From a bacterium (GTDB lineage Bacteria > Myxococcota_A > UBA9160 > UBA6930), in the NCBI GenBank assembly GCA_024228115.1, contig JAAETT010000394.1:1-48595 (forward strand): 48,595 bases of DNA. The letters run 5' to 3'. Each line of letters begins with the position of its first letter. Within the stretch, counting starts at the first letter, position 1. The notes under the pieces are model-generated. The model was not told the origin of the DNA. It worked only from the letters and a program-made list of their open reading frames with translations, and ran no database searches. Position numbers and translations under genes: made by a program. Positions 8,912 through 17,558 of the stretch are shown in pieces.

Positions 8912-8925
8912 TTACCGATTGGTAA
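8912..8925. promoter_or_regulatory. TetR-type operator candidate upstream of the 846-aa lipoprotein
   Basis: TTACCGATTGGTAA has arms TTACC and GGTAA around a GATT centre, the size and look of TetR-family operators. It lies 30 bp before the lipoprotein ATG at 8956, between a TTGAC and a TAAAAT element that are too close together (10 bp) to be a normal sigma-70 pair. No TetR regulator gene is present in the window, so the regulator would be encoded elsewhere. Confidence 0.4.
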
Positions 8926-8955
8926 AATGCGCGCTCTATCTGGGGGAGCCTCACC

Positions 8956-11496
8956 ATGATTCTGCGCACAAAACACCTGTTCGTCTGCCTGCTCGCTGCG
9001 ACAGCCCTCCTCGGCTGCCCCCCCTCGGGCCCCCCCGCGAACATCCAGATCCTGTCGCCCGCTCAGGGCGACTTCGTGTCCGGTACCAGCGTCATCGTCA
9101 CGCTCGATGTCGCCAGGGCCACCGGCGCCGACATCACGATCAACGGCACACCCGTCGTCGGCGCGCCGAACATCGGCACGGTCGACGTGACCGTGCCCAT
9201 CGATCCCGGCCAGATCTTCAACCCGATCATCGCCGAGTTCTCGAAGGGCACCGTCTTCATCCGTCGCCGCGTCACGATCGTCGCGGTCGACGACATCAAC
9301 ACCCACTTCGTCGCGGACGGTTCCCTTTCTTCCCAGGCCGTCGGCATGCGAATCGCCAACACCGGCCTCGCACAGATCACACCCGTCATCGAGAGCCTCT
9401 CCTCCGACTCCCTCGATGTCTCCGACCTGATCACCGGCCAGAACCCGATCGCGCAGGGTTCGATGGCCGGCATCAACTACACCGCCAACGCTGTCGAGGT
9501 CGGCTTCGGTGGATTCGGGATGACAGCGGCCTCCGTCACGGACCAGATCGACTTGACGATCACGATCGACGATTTCTTCGTCGAGCTGGATCTCGAGTTG
9601 GGATTCCTGGGCTCCTGCACCCTCGAAATCTCCTCCGCCACGACCGACATCACGGGCGGCTACGATTTGCAGCCACTGGCCGGCACCCCGTCGCAGGTCG
9701 ATGTCAACCTGGTCACGCCCACGGGAGTCGTGCTCAGCGGCTTCAACTCGCAATTCGTCTCGGGCATCTGCAACGACCCGATCATCGGCGACATCGTGAA
9801 CCTGATCATGGGACCGAGCCAGCTTCAGACTCTCGTCCAGGACGGCTTCGAGACGAGCCTCGGGGATCCGGACGGCGTCGGGCCGCAGGATTCGCCGCTT
9901 GCCGAAGCCATCCAGACCGCGCTTGCCGGCATCGACATCGCCGGCCCCCTCGGAGCGGGCCTCGGCGGCACCTTCAACGCCCCGATCGACCAGATCAACG
10001 AGGACGTCGATGGCCTAACGCTCATCGTCGATGCGGACATCTCTCAGGGCGACTTCCACGCGGAAGCCCCGGACCTACCGGGCTCTCTCGGCCTCACCGA
10101 GACCTTCCCGACCTTCGCTGCCACCACGCCGGTGGGCGGCCTGCCCTACGGCATGGCCTTCGGCATTTCCAGCACGGCCATGAACCAGCTGCTGAAAGCC
10201 CAGATCGAAGGCGGTCTGATGATTGCCGACCTGACGGAAATCGATCTCGGTGGCTTCATCCTGCCCCTCACCACCACGACCATGGCGGCCTTCGTCCCCG
10301 AGTTGCTCGGCATCTACCCCGGGACCGACCCCTTCGAAATCCATTTGCGCCCGCAGATGGCGCCGGTCTTCACCGGAAACCCGGGCCCGGGCGGCGAGCT
10401 TGCTGAACTCGCACTCTCCGCCTTGCAGATCGACCTCGTCCATGCGCCGAGTGGAGACATCCCGGTCTCGATGCAGGTCGATGTAAATCTGGGCATCAAT
10501 CTGGATCTGGCAGGAGGTGGTCTCTCCTTCCTCGCCGTCGTACCGCCGGGCGCGTCGATCGACGTGACGATCGTAACCAACGAAGTCGGTACGAATGAAG
10601 GCCCGCTCGTCGCCACCATGCAGGCGATCTTCCCGCTCATGGCCGACACGCTAGGCGATGCGCTCGGGGCCTTCCCCTTCCCGTCCCTCCTCGGGATGGA
10701 CATCGCGACGGTCGAGATCTCCCGCATGGGGACATTCCTCGGTGTCTTCGCCGACCTCGTGGTCGTTCCCACCAGCGGAATCCAGAACGTCTCCGTGACC
10801 GATCAGAGCATCCTGGTCGAGGGCTATCACGACGGCGGGTGCTGGATCGGCGAATTCCGCCGACGCGTATCGGCCCTGGCCCTTGGCAACACGGTCAAGG
10901 CCAACCTCAAGGGCATGCTCGGCGCCGATTCTGGCTGCACCCTCAACGATCAGACCTGGCGGGCGCAGAACGAGTACCGGGTGAACTTCGACATCGTCGG
11001 TGTCGTCGGTGAGCAGTGGACCCTCGACATCGATCACTCGATCCTGGGGGCGTATACGATCTACGACGAGAGCAACGTCTTCGGGGACGGCGGAGGCACC
11101 GCCCAGTTCCAGTCAGCGGTGCAAGGCCAGATCCTCGTGGATGGCATCCCGCAAGGGACTTTCGACTTCAATCCCAACGTGACGTCGCTTCATCATCCCG
11201 TGTCGGGGAGCGCCTTCGACTCCAACGTCGAGTTCAGCGGCTCCAACGCCACCCAGCTGGTCGGAACCGGAAACGCCGCCATCCAGCTCAACTTCCGGTT
11301 CGACATGAGAGCCCACTCGGACTCGAACGAGGTCTTCCCAGCGATCACCGGCGACGAGGTGGCGATCCGATTCGGGAAGAACGACACGATCGACAACAAC
11401 TTCACGGCGGGCAGCTACCCGGGCGCGGGTTCCCGCGACATCGGCGGCGACGGACACAAGGCCCTCGTCACCCTGACGGCGGTACCGATTCCCTGA
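8956..11496 (+). CDS. Large secreted lipoprotein, possible TULIP (BPI-like) lipid-binding fold
   Basis: The 846-aa product starts with a lipoprotein signal peptide (lipobox LLGC, Cys at about 21) and a proline-rich linker, then an Ig-like strand region (INGTPVVGAPN). The middle, about residues 250-620, alternates long amphipathic strands with helices ending in paired motifs: GISSTAMNQLLKAQIEGG, LGIYPGTDPFEIHLRPQM, VSMQVDVNLGINLDLAGG and FPFPSLLGMDIATVEISR. This pattern recalls BPI/TULIP lipid-transfer domains; that is my inference, not a clear homology. The last 200 residues are a separate beta-rich domain with several Asp/Asn residues. The ATG at 8956 follows GGGGGAG. A TetR-like palindrome lies upstream. 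Likely outer-membrane or periplasm-facing; function unknown. Confidence 0.75.
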   Translation: MILRTKHLFVCLLAATALLGCPPSGPPANIQILSPAQGDFVSGTSVIVTLDVARATGADITINGTPVVGAPNIGTVDVTVPIDPGQIFNPIIAEFSKGTVFIRRRVTIVAVDDINTHFVADGSLSSQAVGMRIANTGLAQITPVIESLSSDSLDVSDLITGQNPIAQGSMAGINYTANAVEVGFGGFGMTAASVTDQIDLTITIDDFFVELDLELGFLGSCTLEISSATTDITGGYDLQPLAGTPSQVDVNLVTPTGVVLSGFNSQFVSGICNDPIIGDIVNLIMGPSQLQTLVQDGFETSLGDPDGVGPQDSPLAEAIQTALAGIDIAGPLGAGLGGTFNAPIDQINEDVDGLTLIVDADISQGDFHAEAPDLPGSLGLTETFPTFAATTPVGGLPYGMAFGISSTAMNQLLKAQIEGGLMIADLTEIDLGGFILPLTTTTMAAFVPELLGIYPGTDPFEIHLRPQMAPVFTGNPGPGGELAELALSALQIDLVHAPSGDIPVSMQVDVNLGINLDLAGGGLSFLAVVPPGASIDVTIVTNEVGTNEGPLVATMQAIFPLMADTLGDALGAFPFPSLLGMDIATVEISRMGTFLGVFADLVVVPTSGIQNVSVTDQSILVEGYHDGGCWIGEFRRRVSALALGNTVKANLKGMLGADSGCTLNDQTWRAQNEYRVNFDIVGVVGEQWTLDIDHSILGAYTIYDESNVFGDGGGTAQFQSAVQGQILVDGIPQGTFDFNPNVTSLHHPVSGSAFDSNVEFSGSNATQLVGTGNAAIQLNFRFDMRAHSDSNEVFPAITGDEVAIRFGKNDTIDNNFTAGSYPGAGSRDIGGDGHKALVTLTAVPIP

Positions 11497-11515
11497 TCAG
11501 GCGGCGGGCGCGCGG

Positions 11516-11827
11516 TCAGTGGACAGCGTGCTCGCCGCTCCCGTCTCCGCCCAGGAGTTCACGGGCTCCCTTCCAGAGGCTCACCAGCAGCCCGGCGAGA
11601 AACAAGCCGACCAGGAAGCCGAAGCCGATCGTGCCGACCATCCCCTCGGCCCGCACGAAGCCCGTCGTGAACAGGCATAGGAAGGCCACGTACATGGCCA
11701 CCGCTGTCAGTCGCGCGAGTAGCGCCTTCGCGCGGCCGGCTGGCAGAAAAGAAACGACCAGCCAACCGCCGACGAGGGCGGCTACGGCGCCCCATCCAAC
11801 TTGCCACAGGATCCCGGGTTCGATCAT
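11516..11827 (-). CDS. Small three-helix membrane protein of unknown function
   Basis: The 103-aa protein has three hydrophobic segments (VGWGAVAALVGGWLVVSFLP, VAMYVAFLCLFTTGFV, TIGFGFLVGLFLAGLLVSLW) joined by short basic loops and a polar C-terminal tail. I recognise no family. It begins 13 bp after the transketolase stop on the same strand, with AAGGG from the tkt end as ribosome binding site, so it is probably cotranscribed with tkt. A GTG at 11830 is an equally usable start. Confidence 0.6.
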   Translation of the reverse strand: MIEPGILWQVGWGAVAALVGGWLVVSFLPAGRAKALLARLTAVAMYVAFLCLFTTGFVRAEGMVGTIGFGFLVGLFLAGLLVSLWKGARELLGGDGSGEHAVH

Positions 11828-11840
11828 CACTGCTGGCCCT

Positions 11841-13853
11841 TCAGCGGTTCAGGTGCTCCCGGACCGCCGCAACCAGCTTCGGCGCGGTGAATCCAAAATG
11901 CTCCTCGAGCGCCTGGTAGGAGGCGGACTTGCCGAAGCCCTTCATGCCGTGCACGAGGCCCCGTCGGCCGACCCAACGGCGCAAGCCTTCGCCGATTCCC
12001 GCCTCGACGGCGACCACCGGAACGTCCTCGGGAACCAGGCGGTCCTGATAGGCATCGTCCTGCTCGGCAAGGAGCTCGGCACAAGGGATGGAAACGACCC
12101 GCGCTCGGATGCCATCCGTACCGAGCATCGAAGCCGCCTCGCTTGCCAGCGCGACCTCTGAACCGGAGGCCAGCAAGACCAGGTCGAGCCCTGCTTCGGG
12201 CTCACGAACGACGTAGCCACCCTTCCAGACGTCGCGGGGCTCGAAAGGCGCCTCACGCTTCAGCGCCGCGACCTTCTGGCGGGACAAGGCCAGCGCCATG
12301 GGGCCACTCGCATTGCGAGCCTGGTAGGCCCAGGCCATCGCGACCTCGATGCCATCGGCCGGACGAAAGACCGTGAGCCCGGGAATCGACCGAAGGGCGT
12401 CCACATGCTCGACTGGCTGGTGGGTCGGCCCGTCCTCACCAACGAAGATCGAATCGTGGGTGAACACGAACGTCGAGGGGATGCCCATCAACGCCGCCAG
12501 ACGCACCGAGGGGCGCATGTAGTCGCTGAAGACCATGAAGGTCCCAGAAAACGGCAGGAACGTGCCATCCAAGGCGATTCCGTTGGTGATCGCGCCCATG
12601 GCGTGCTCGCGCACACCGAAGTGGAGGTTGGCACCGGCAAAGGGATCCTCGCCCTGCCCGACGAAACCCGAATCCTTGATGGTCGTGTTGTTCGAACCCG
12701 CGAGATCGGCGGAGCCTCCGAGCCAGATCGGCGCGGCCTCGACGAGGCGTTGGATCACCGCACCGGAGTGAACCCGCGTGGCATTGGTCTCGCCCTCGAA
12801 CCCCTCGAGAAGGCGGGCCTCGAAGTCTTCGGGCAGCTTGCGCTCGCGAGCTGCCTGCCAGGCGGCGAAACGCTCCGGATGACTGGCCTGCCAGGCCTCG
12901 AAACCCACGTCGGCCTCGCGCCTTGCCTCCGTCTTCGCCTTCGCTCGCTCGTCCATGTACGCGCGCACTTCCGAAGCCACGTGGAAGGTCGGCTCCAGGG
13001 GAATCCCCAGATTCTCCTTCGTCAGGCGATCTTCGCCGTCCTTGAACGGACCCCCGTGGGCCTTGGAGAGGCCGGCCCAGTTCGGGCTGCCATGGCCGAT
13101 GACCGTGCGGGTGATCAACAGGGAGGGCCGTCCAGACTCGCTCCGCGCCGCCTCGAAGGCGACGTCGAAGGCGTCGACATCCTCGCCATCGACCTCCTGG
13201 ACATGCCAACCCTGGGCCTCGAAGCGCCCGCGTACGTTCTCGGTGAACGTGATGTCCGTGGGGCCATCGATCGTGACCTGGTTGTCGTCGTAGAGGACGA
13301 CGAGGTTGCCGAGCCCGAGGTGCCCGGCCAGGGAAGACGCCTCGTAGGAGATGCCCTCCATCATGTCGCCGTCGCCGGCCACGGCCACCACGACGTGCTG
13401 CCCAGGCCCCTCGCTACCGACGCCGTAGCGGGAACGGGTCGCACGCCCGGCGATCGCCATCCCTACCGCGTTGGCGAGCCCCTGGCCGAGGGGACCTGTG
13501 GTCACCTCGACGCCCGGCGTATCTCCATATTCCGGGTGGCCCGGCGTCATCGAGCCGAGCTTGCGGAAGTTCTTGATCTCCTCGAAAGGAAGCTCGAAGC
13601 CGAACAAGTGCAGGAGCGAGTAGAGCAACATCGAGGCGTGGCCACCGGAGAGCACGAAGCGATCGCGCAGCGGCCAATCCGGATCCTGGGGATCGAAGCG
13701 CAGATGCCGATCCCAAAGCTGGAATACGGGCCTGGCGAGGCCCATGGCCGCACCCAGATGCCCGATCCCGGCTGCCGCCACCGCATCGATGGTCAGGCCG
13801 CGAATCGTGTTCTCGATCTGCTCGCGAAGCGCGGGGGAAAGCTCCGTCGCCAT
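11841..13853 (-). CDS. tkt: Transketolase
   Basis: A 670-aa thiamine diphosphate enzyme that moves two-carbon ketol units between sugar phosphates in the pentose phosphate pathway. TPP-binding motifs are GDGDMMEG (160-167) with the downstream DDNQ (189-192); TGPLGQG and the C-terminal THDSIFVGEDGPTHQPVEH are typical of transketolase. The early motif reads GHLGAAMG where most transketolases have GHPGxPMG, a mild deviation. The ATG at 13853 is preceded by GGAGG at good spacing and starts MATELSPALR, so the longer open frame upstream is not used. No other pentose phosphate genes are nearby. Confidence 0.93.
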   Translation of the reverse strand: MATELSPALREQIENTIRGLTIDAVAAAGIGHLGAAMGLARPVFQLWDRHLRFDPQDPDWPLRDRFVLSGGHASMLLYSLLHLFGFELPFEEIKNFRKLGSMTPGHPEYGDTPGVEVTTGPLGQGLANAVGMAIAGRATRSRYGVGSEGPGQHVVVAVAGDGDMMEGISYEASSLAGHLGLGNLVVLYDDNQVTIDGPTDITFTENVRGRFEAQGWHVQEVDGEDVDAFDVAFEAARSESGRPSLLITRTVIGHGSPNWAGLSKAHGGPFKDGEDRLTKENLGIPLEPTFHVASEVRAYMDERAKAKTEARREADVGFEAWQASHPERFAAWQAARERKLPEDFEARLLEGFEGETNATRVHSGAVIQRLVEAAPIWLGGSADLAGSNNTTIKDSGFVGQGEDPFAGANLHFGVREHAMGAITNGIALDGTFLPFSGTFMVFSDYMRPSVRLAALMGIPSTFVFTHDSIFVGEDGPTHQPVEHVDALRSIPGLTVFRPADGIEVAMAWAYQARNASGPMALALSRQKVAALKREAPFEPRDVWKGGYVVREPEAGLDLVLLASGSEVALASEAASMLGTDGIRARVVSIPCAELLAEQDDAYQDRLVPEDVPVVAVEAGIGEGLRRWVGRRGLVHGMKGFGKSASYQALEEHFGFTAPKLVAAVREHLNR

Positions 13854-13994
13854 CAATCCTCCGGGTTCCGAGGCCGCGATGGAGGGCTTCGGAGAGACGG
13901 CGCGAGGGTAACGGGTTTGCAACTGCCCCGAAACGTGGAGGGAATGGAACGTCGTTTGCGCACCGGCTACCGGCGCAATCGACCGCAGCCTGGC

Positions 13995-14585
13995 CTAGGC
14001 CCGAAGAGCGGCCTCCACGAAAGGCAGGCGATCCGCGCCGAAGAACATCTCGTCTCCGACGAAGAACGTGGGTGCCCCGAAGGCCCCTCGCTCGATCGCC
14101 TCCTCGGTGGTCGCTCGGAGGGAAGCCTTGACCTCCGGATCCGCGGCGGCGGCCAGCAGGGCCGCCCCGTCCAATCCGGCGCCGTTCGCGACCCGGACGA
14201 TTTCTTCAGGTTGGCCGAGATCCACCCGGCCTGCCCAGAAAGCCGGATAGACCGCCCCATGAAAAGCCGGGAACACCCCAGCAGCCATCGCAGCCTGCGC
14301 CGTGCGCATCAGCAGCAGAGTATTGATCGGGAAGGCTGGGTTCGCCTCGAACGGGATGCCGTAGTGAGCCACGAAGCGGTGCATCTCTACCCGCCCGTAG
14401 TTGCGCTTGGCCTCGATCGGCTCCATGGCTGGCGATTGGTTGCCAGTCGCCTTGAACACCCCGCCTAACAACATCGGACGATAGACCAGCTCACAAGCGG
14501 CGCGCTCCTTCAGCCCGGGGAGCTGCGTATCCGCCATGTAGCTGTACGGGCTGCCGTAGTCGAAGAAGAACTCGAGACGGGCCAT
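13995..14585 (-). CDS. 2-hydroxychromene-2-carboxylate isomerase-like (DsbA-fold, GST kappa type) protein
   Basis: The 196-aa protein has the thioredoxin/DsbA fold of HCCA isomerases and kappa-class GSTs: LEFFFDYGSPYSYMAD at the N-terminus, with the active-site Ser in SPYSY, a helical insertion, and the cis-Pro motif GAFGAPTFFVGDEMFFGADR near the end. NahD-type members isomerise a naphthalene ring-cleavage product using glutathione; many homologues have unknown substrates. It starts at tandem ATGs (14588 or 14585) overlapping the stop of the DUF1214 gene in an ATGA arrangement, so it belongs to that operon. Confidence 0.83.
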   Translation of the reverse strand: MARLEFFFDYGSPYSYMADTQLPGLKERAACELVYRPMLLGGVFKATGNQSPAMEPIEAKRNYGRVEMHRFVAHYGIPFEANPAFPINTLLLMRTAQAAMAAGVFPAFHGAVYPAFWAGRVDLGQPEEIVRVANGAGLDGAALLAAAADPEVKASLRATTEEAIERGAFGAPTFFVGDEMFFGADRLPFVEAALRA

Positions 14586-15700
14586 CATCCCTTCCTCAGA
14601 CTGTCGAGAGCGACGACACGCGTCGTCGGGATCGGGTGCGCATCCGCCAGCACCCATCGGAAGCCCATGATCCCGTGGTCATGGCCCGCAGTGTCGATCC
14701 AGTTCGGGTGGCCGGGATCCTCTGCCGCTACGACGATCTCGACGCGACCGTCGTCCTCTACCACCGCGTCGCCGCTGTTCAGATGCACCCGGCGGTTCTG
14801 GTGGTCGAGGGATTCGGCCCAGACGTTGCCGAGCTGGAAATTCCAGTAGTGGCAGGCCGGTACCGGCGCCTCGATGACGAGCGCCTCGTCCGGGCCCAGG
14901 CGCCAATAGCCCAGTGGGATCACGATGTTCGGATCCCCACCGACGAAGCGGTGGTTTTCCTTGTCCGGCAGATGAAAGGCATTCACCGGCGCCTTCTCCA
15001 GGAACCCGACGACCCAATCCGCAAACCATTGGGCGCAGCCCATCGCGTACAGTGCAGAACCCATCAACTGGCCCGGCACACGGCTCGGGTCGAGGGGCGC
15101 CGGAGGCTCGTCCTCGTCCAGGCACTCGATCTCCAACGCGACCGGTCTTTCCCTCGCCCGATCGAGGAAGGTCTGCCGGACGAGAACCTGGGTCGTATCC
15201 GGCCCCATCTGCAACCACCCTACGCCGGCATCTTCCGGCGGCTCCTGGGAAGCGAGAATCTCGAAGCGGCCGTCCTCGTCCAGCTTCAGCTCGGAATCGT
15301 TCAGATGGCCGACCCCGCCGGTGATGCGATCGCGTTTCGCGAAGTTCTGGTTCTGGGCAGCGAAGCCCAGATAGTGGATCGTTCCTCGTTGGCCGCGGAT
15401 GCGGTAGCGGTGACGGCCGTTCACCGACGCAGAGAGGTAGTAGTTGTCCGGGTTGTCGAGCCCCATCTTCACGAGCTCAGGAAGCGCCCGGAACTCCGGG
15501 TGACGGGGGCCCGTGCCTTCCGCAAAGGACACCAGCCCGGCTCGGAGCAGCCGACTCAGGTACCGAAGGCCTTCCCCGCGATCGAAGGTAGAAGCGCGAA
15601 GATCGTCCCGTTGCAGAACGTCGCCGGCCTTCTTGAGCAAGTCGCAGAACTCGATCCAGGCTTCGCCGCTCTCGACTTTCTCGATGGGATCGTCCGTCAT
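14585..15700 (-). CDS. DUF1214 domain protein
   Basis: The 371-aa product has the DUF1214 C-terminal domain: ACHYWNFQLGNVWAESLD, then GHPNWIDTAGHDHGIMGFRW, ending in TTRVVALDSLRKG. The N-terminal half is the companion region often found with it (IEFCDLLKKAGDVL, then a long polar segment with NYYLSASVNGRHRYRIRG). The biochemical role of the family is not established. The ATG at 15700 was chosen because it lies just after the VOC gene stop; ATGs at 15733 and 15727 are alternatives. It is the middle gene of a VOC / DUF1214 / HCCA-isomerase-like operon. Confidence 0.75.
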   Translation of the reverse strand: MTDDPIEKVESGEAWIEFCDLLKKAGDVLQRDDLRASTFDRGEGLRYLSRLLRAGLVSFAEGTGPRHPEFRALPELVKMGLDNPDNYYLSASVNGRHRYRIRGQRGTIHYLGFAAQNQNFAKRDRITGGVGHLNDSELKLDEDGRFEILASQEPPEDAGVGWLQMGPDTTQVLVRQTFLDRARERPVALEIECLDEDEPPAPLDPSRVPGQLMGSALYAMGCAQWFADWVVGFLEKAPVNAFHLPDKENHRFVGGDPNIVIPLGYWRLGPDEALVIEAPVPACHYWNFQLGNVWAESLDHQNRRVHLNSGDAVVEDDGRVEIVVAAEDPGHPNWIDTAGHDHGIMGFRWVLADAHPIPTTRVVALDSLRKG

Positions 15701-15707
15701 GGTGTGC

Positions 15708-16199
15708 TCACGAATCCGTTCCTTCATTTCCATGCTCGCTCGCCACGCCTTCCCCGCCTCCTTTGGACCGCCCGTCACTGCCGAGGTGCCCCTTGCCCGG
15801 AACAAAGTTCACCTCGACCCGAATTCCATCCGGATCCTCGAACAGGATCGAATAGTAGCCCGGAGCAAATCCGCTCTCTTCCGGTCCGTGAACGATCTTC
15901 GCGGAGAGTTCGCCCTGAACGAAGGCGAAGATGGCATCCACGTCTTCGCGCTGCCGTGCGCGGAAGCACAGGTGATGAAGACCGGGACGGTCCTGATCGA
16001 AGGCCACGTCGCGTTTCTCCGGCGGCGCGCCTCGCACCAGGATGCCCGTGCGGCTTCCGATGCAATAGACGACGTCTTCGCCCTTGAACAGCGTCTTCAT
16101 CTCCAGGAAGTGACAGAGCGATTCCCAGAATGGAATGCAGCGGTCAGGATCCTTCACCGTCAGCTGGAAATGTGCGATGCCGTTGACTTCGATTCCCAT
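15708..16199 (-). CDS. VOC (glyoxalase/bleomycin resistance/dioxygenase) family protein
   Basis: A 163-aa vicinal-oxygen-chelate protein with the two beta-alpha-beta-beta-beta modules: IAHFQLTVKDPDRCIPFWES at the start, LHHLCFRARQREDVDAIFA in the middle, and the closing EDPDGIRVEVNF, whose Glu is a usual metal ligand. Likely ligands are H10 of the first strand, the His pair in LHHL, and that Glu. It could be a glyoxalase, an epimerase or an aromatic dioxygenase-related enzyme. GGGAGGAG precedes the ATG at 16199. It heads a minus-strand operon and diverges from the phosphotransferase gene. Confidence 0.8.
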   Translation of the reverse strand: MGIEVNGIAHFQLTVKDPDRCIPFWESLCHFLEMKTLFKGEDVVYCIGSRTGILVRGAPPEKRDVAFDQDRPGLHHLCFRARQREDVDAIFAFVQGELSAKIVHGPEESGFAPGYYSILFEDPDGIRVEVNFVPGKGHLGSDGRSKGGGEGVASEHGNEGTDS

Positions 16200-16422
16200 G
16201 ACTCCTCCCGACCGGCAGTCTATCGCGCCAAAAAAATGGAAGCCGCCACGGGAAAGCGACCGCATCAGAAGCGCTCCCGCGGGTTCGGGATCAACCGAAG
16301 AACTGCACCCCCGCGGGGCCAGTTCAACTCGATGGCTCGGATGCCAGAGCTTGAAGCAAGCGGCGCGATGCTGGATGTTGCGTCTCGGCGAGGAAGTCAC
16401 CCCCGCCAAGGAGGCACCCAGC

Positions 16423-17469
16423 TTGAACCAGCCCGCAGCCATTCCCGGAGTCGATCTCGAGGTGCTGCGTGCCTGGATGGACGCGCAGGGACTCGCATCG
16501 GGGCCGATCGAAGACGTGGAAGCCCTGGGCGGCGGAACCCAGAACATCCTGCTGCGCTTCCGCCGCGGAAACGACGCCTTCGTGCTGCGGCGGCCCCCGC
16601 TTCACAAGCGCCGGAACAGCGATGAGACGATGCGCCGGGAAGCCCGCGTGCTGGGAGCACTCGCGGGCTCGGAGGTCCCCCATCCGGCGTTGATCGCGGC
16701 GTGCTCCGAGGAGGATGTCCTCGGCGCAGCCTTCTACTTGATGGAACCGATCGACGGCTTTCAGGCGCCAGCGGGCCTGCCCGCGCTTCACGCGGAGAGT
16801 GCGGCCATCCGCCATCGAATGGGCCTGTCGATGGTGGATGGCATTGCGGCCCTCGGCCGGATTGATTTCGTGAAGGTCGGGCTCGAGGGCTTCGGGCGAC
16901 CGGAAGGTTTCATCGAGCGGCAGGTTCCGCGTTGGCAGCAACAACTCGCGAGCTACGCGGAGCTTCCCGGATACCCGGGCCCGGAAATCCCTGGGGTCGA
17001 ACGGGTCGCCGACTGGCTCGAACGCCACAAGCCCACCGATTGGAGGCCCGGCATCTTGCACGGCGACTACCATCTGGCCAATGTGCTCTTCGAGCTGGAG
17101 GGCCCGGAGCTTCTGGCCATCGTCGATTGGGAGCTCTCCACCGTCGGTGATCCGCTGCTCGATCTGGGTTGGATGCTCGCCACCTGGCCAGACCCGGGGC
17201 AACTCGCAAGTGGGGTCGTCAGCGTCCAGCCTTGGGAGGGGTTCCCGAGCGCCGACGAGCTGATCGCGCAATACCGCCAGGGCACGGATCGCTGCCTCGA
17301 TGGCATCGTCTGGTACGAAGTCCTGGCCTGCTACAAGCTCGGCATCATCCTGGAGGGCAGTCATGCGCGCGCCTTCGCCGGGAAGGCGCCGAAGGAGATT
17401 GGAGACCTGCTCCACCACCAGACCCTCGGTCTGTTCGAGCGCGCGCTGACCCGCATTGCCACAGCCTAG
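16423..17469 (+). CDS. APH-fold phosphotransferase family protein (ACAD10-like)
   Basis: The 348-aa product is an aminoglycoside phosphotransferase/ACAD10-like kinase. The kinase-like N-lobe is seen in LGGGTQNILLRFRRGNDAFVLRRPP; the catalytic loop is ILHGDYHLANVLF (HGDxxxxN), followed by the metal-binding IVDWELSTVGDPLLDLGW. These proteins phosphorylate small alcohols or hydroxyacyl compounds and are often found near acyl-CoA dehydrogenases; no such gene is here. The TTG at 16423 follows a strong AAGGAGG (16408-16414) at 8 bp spacing, better than the ATG at 16375. Confidence 0.85.
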   Translation: MNQPAAIPGVDLEVLRAWMDAQGLASGPIEDVEALGGGTQNILLRFRRGNDAFVLRRPPLHKRRNSDETMRREARVLGALAGSEVPHPALIAACSEEDVLGAAFYLMEPIDGFQAPAGLPALHAESAAIRHRMGLSMVDGIAALGRIDFVKVGLEGFGRPEGFIERQVPRWQQQLASYAELPGYPGPEIPGVERVADWLERHKPTDWRPGILHGDYHLANVLFELEGPELLAIVDWELSTVGDPLLDLGWMLATWPDPGQLASGVVSVQPWEGFPSADELIAQYRQGTDRCLDGIVWYEVLACYKLGIILEGSHARAFAGKAPKEIGDLLHHQTLGLFERALTRIATA

Positions 17470-17558
17470 TTCGCGCCGACTCGTACTCGTTCGCGCCGGG
17501 TGACATCTCCAGGAAAGCTGGTCACAATTGGCGCCGCCCATCTGGGGAGGAGCCGTCC

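Noticed and set aside
8908-8926. TTGACT and TAAAAT as a sigma-70 promoter for the lipoprotein
   Set aside because: The spacing is only about 10 bp instead of 16-18, so it is not a normal promoter pair; I kept the inverted repeat instead.
12405-14468. A 687-aa plus-strand open frame opposite transketolase
   Set aside because: It is the antisense of tkt and the gene beyond it; composition is low-complexity Gly/Arg/Glu-rich with no family pattern, typical of high-GC shadow frames.
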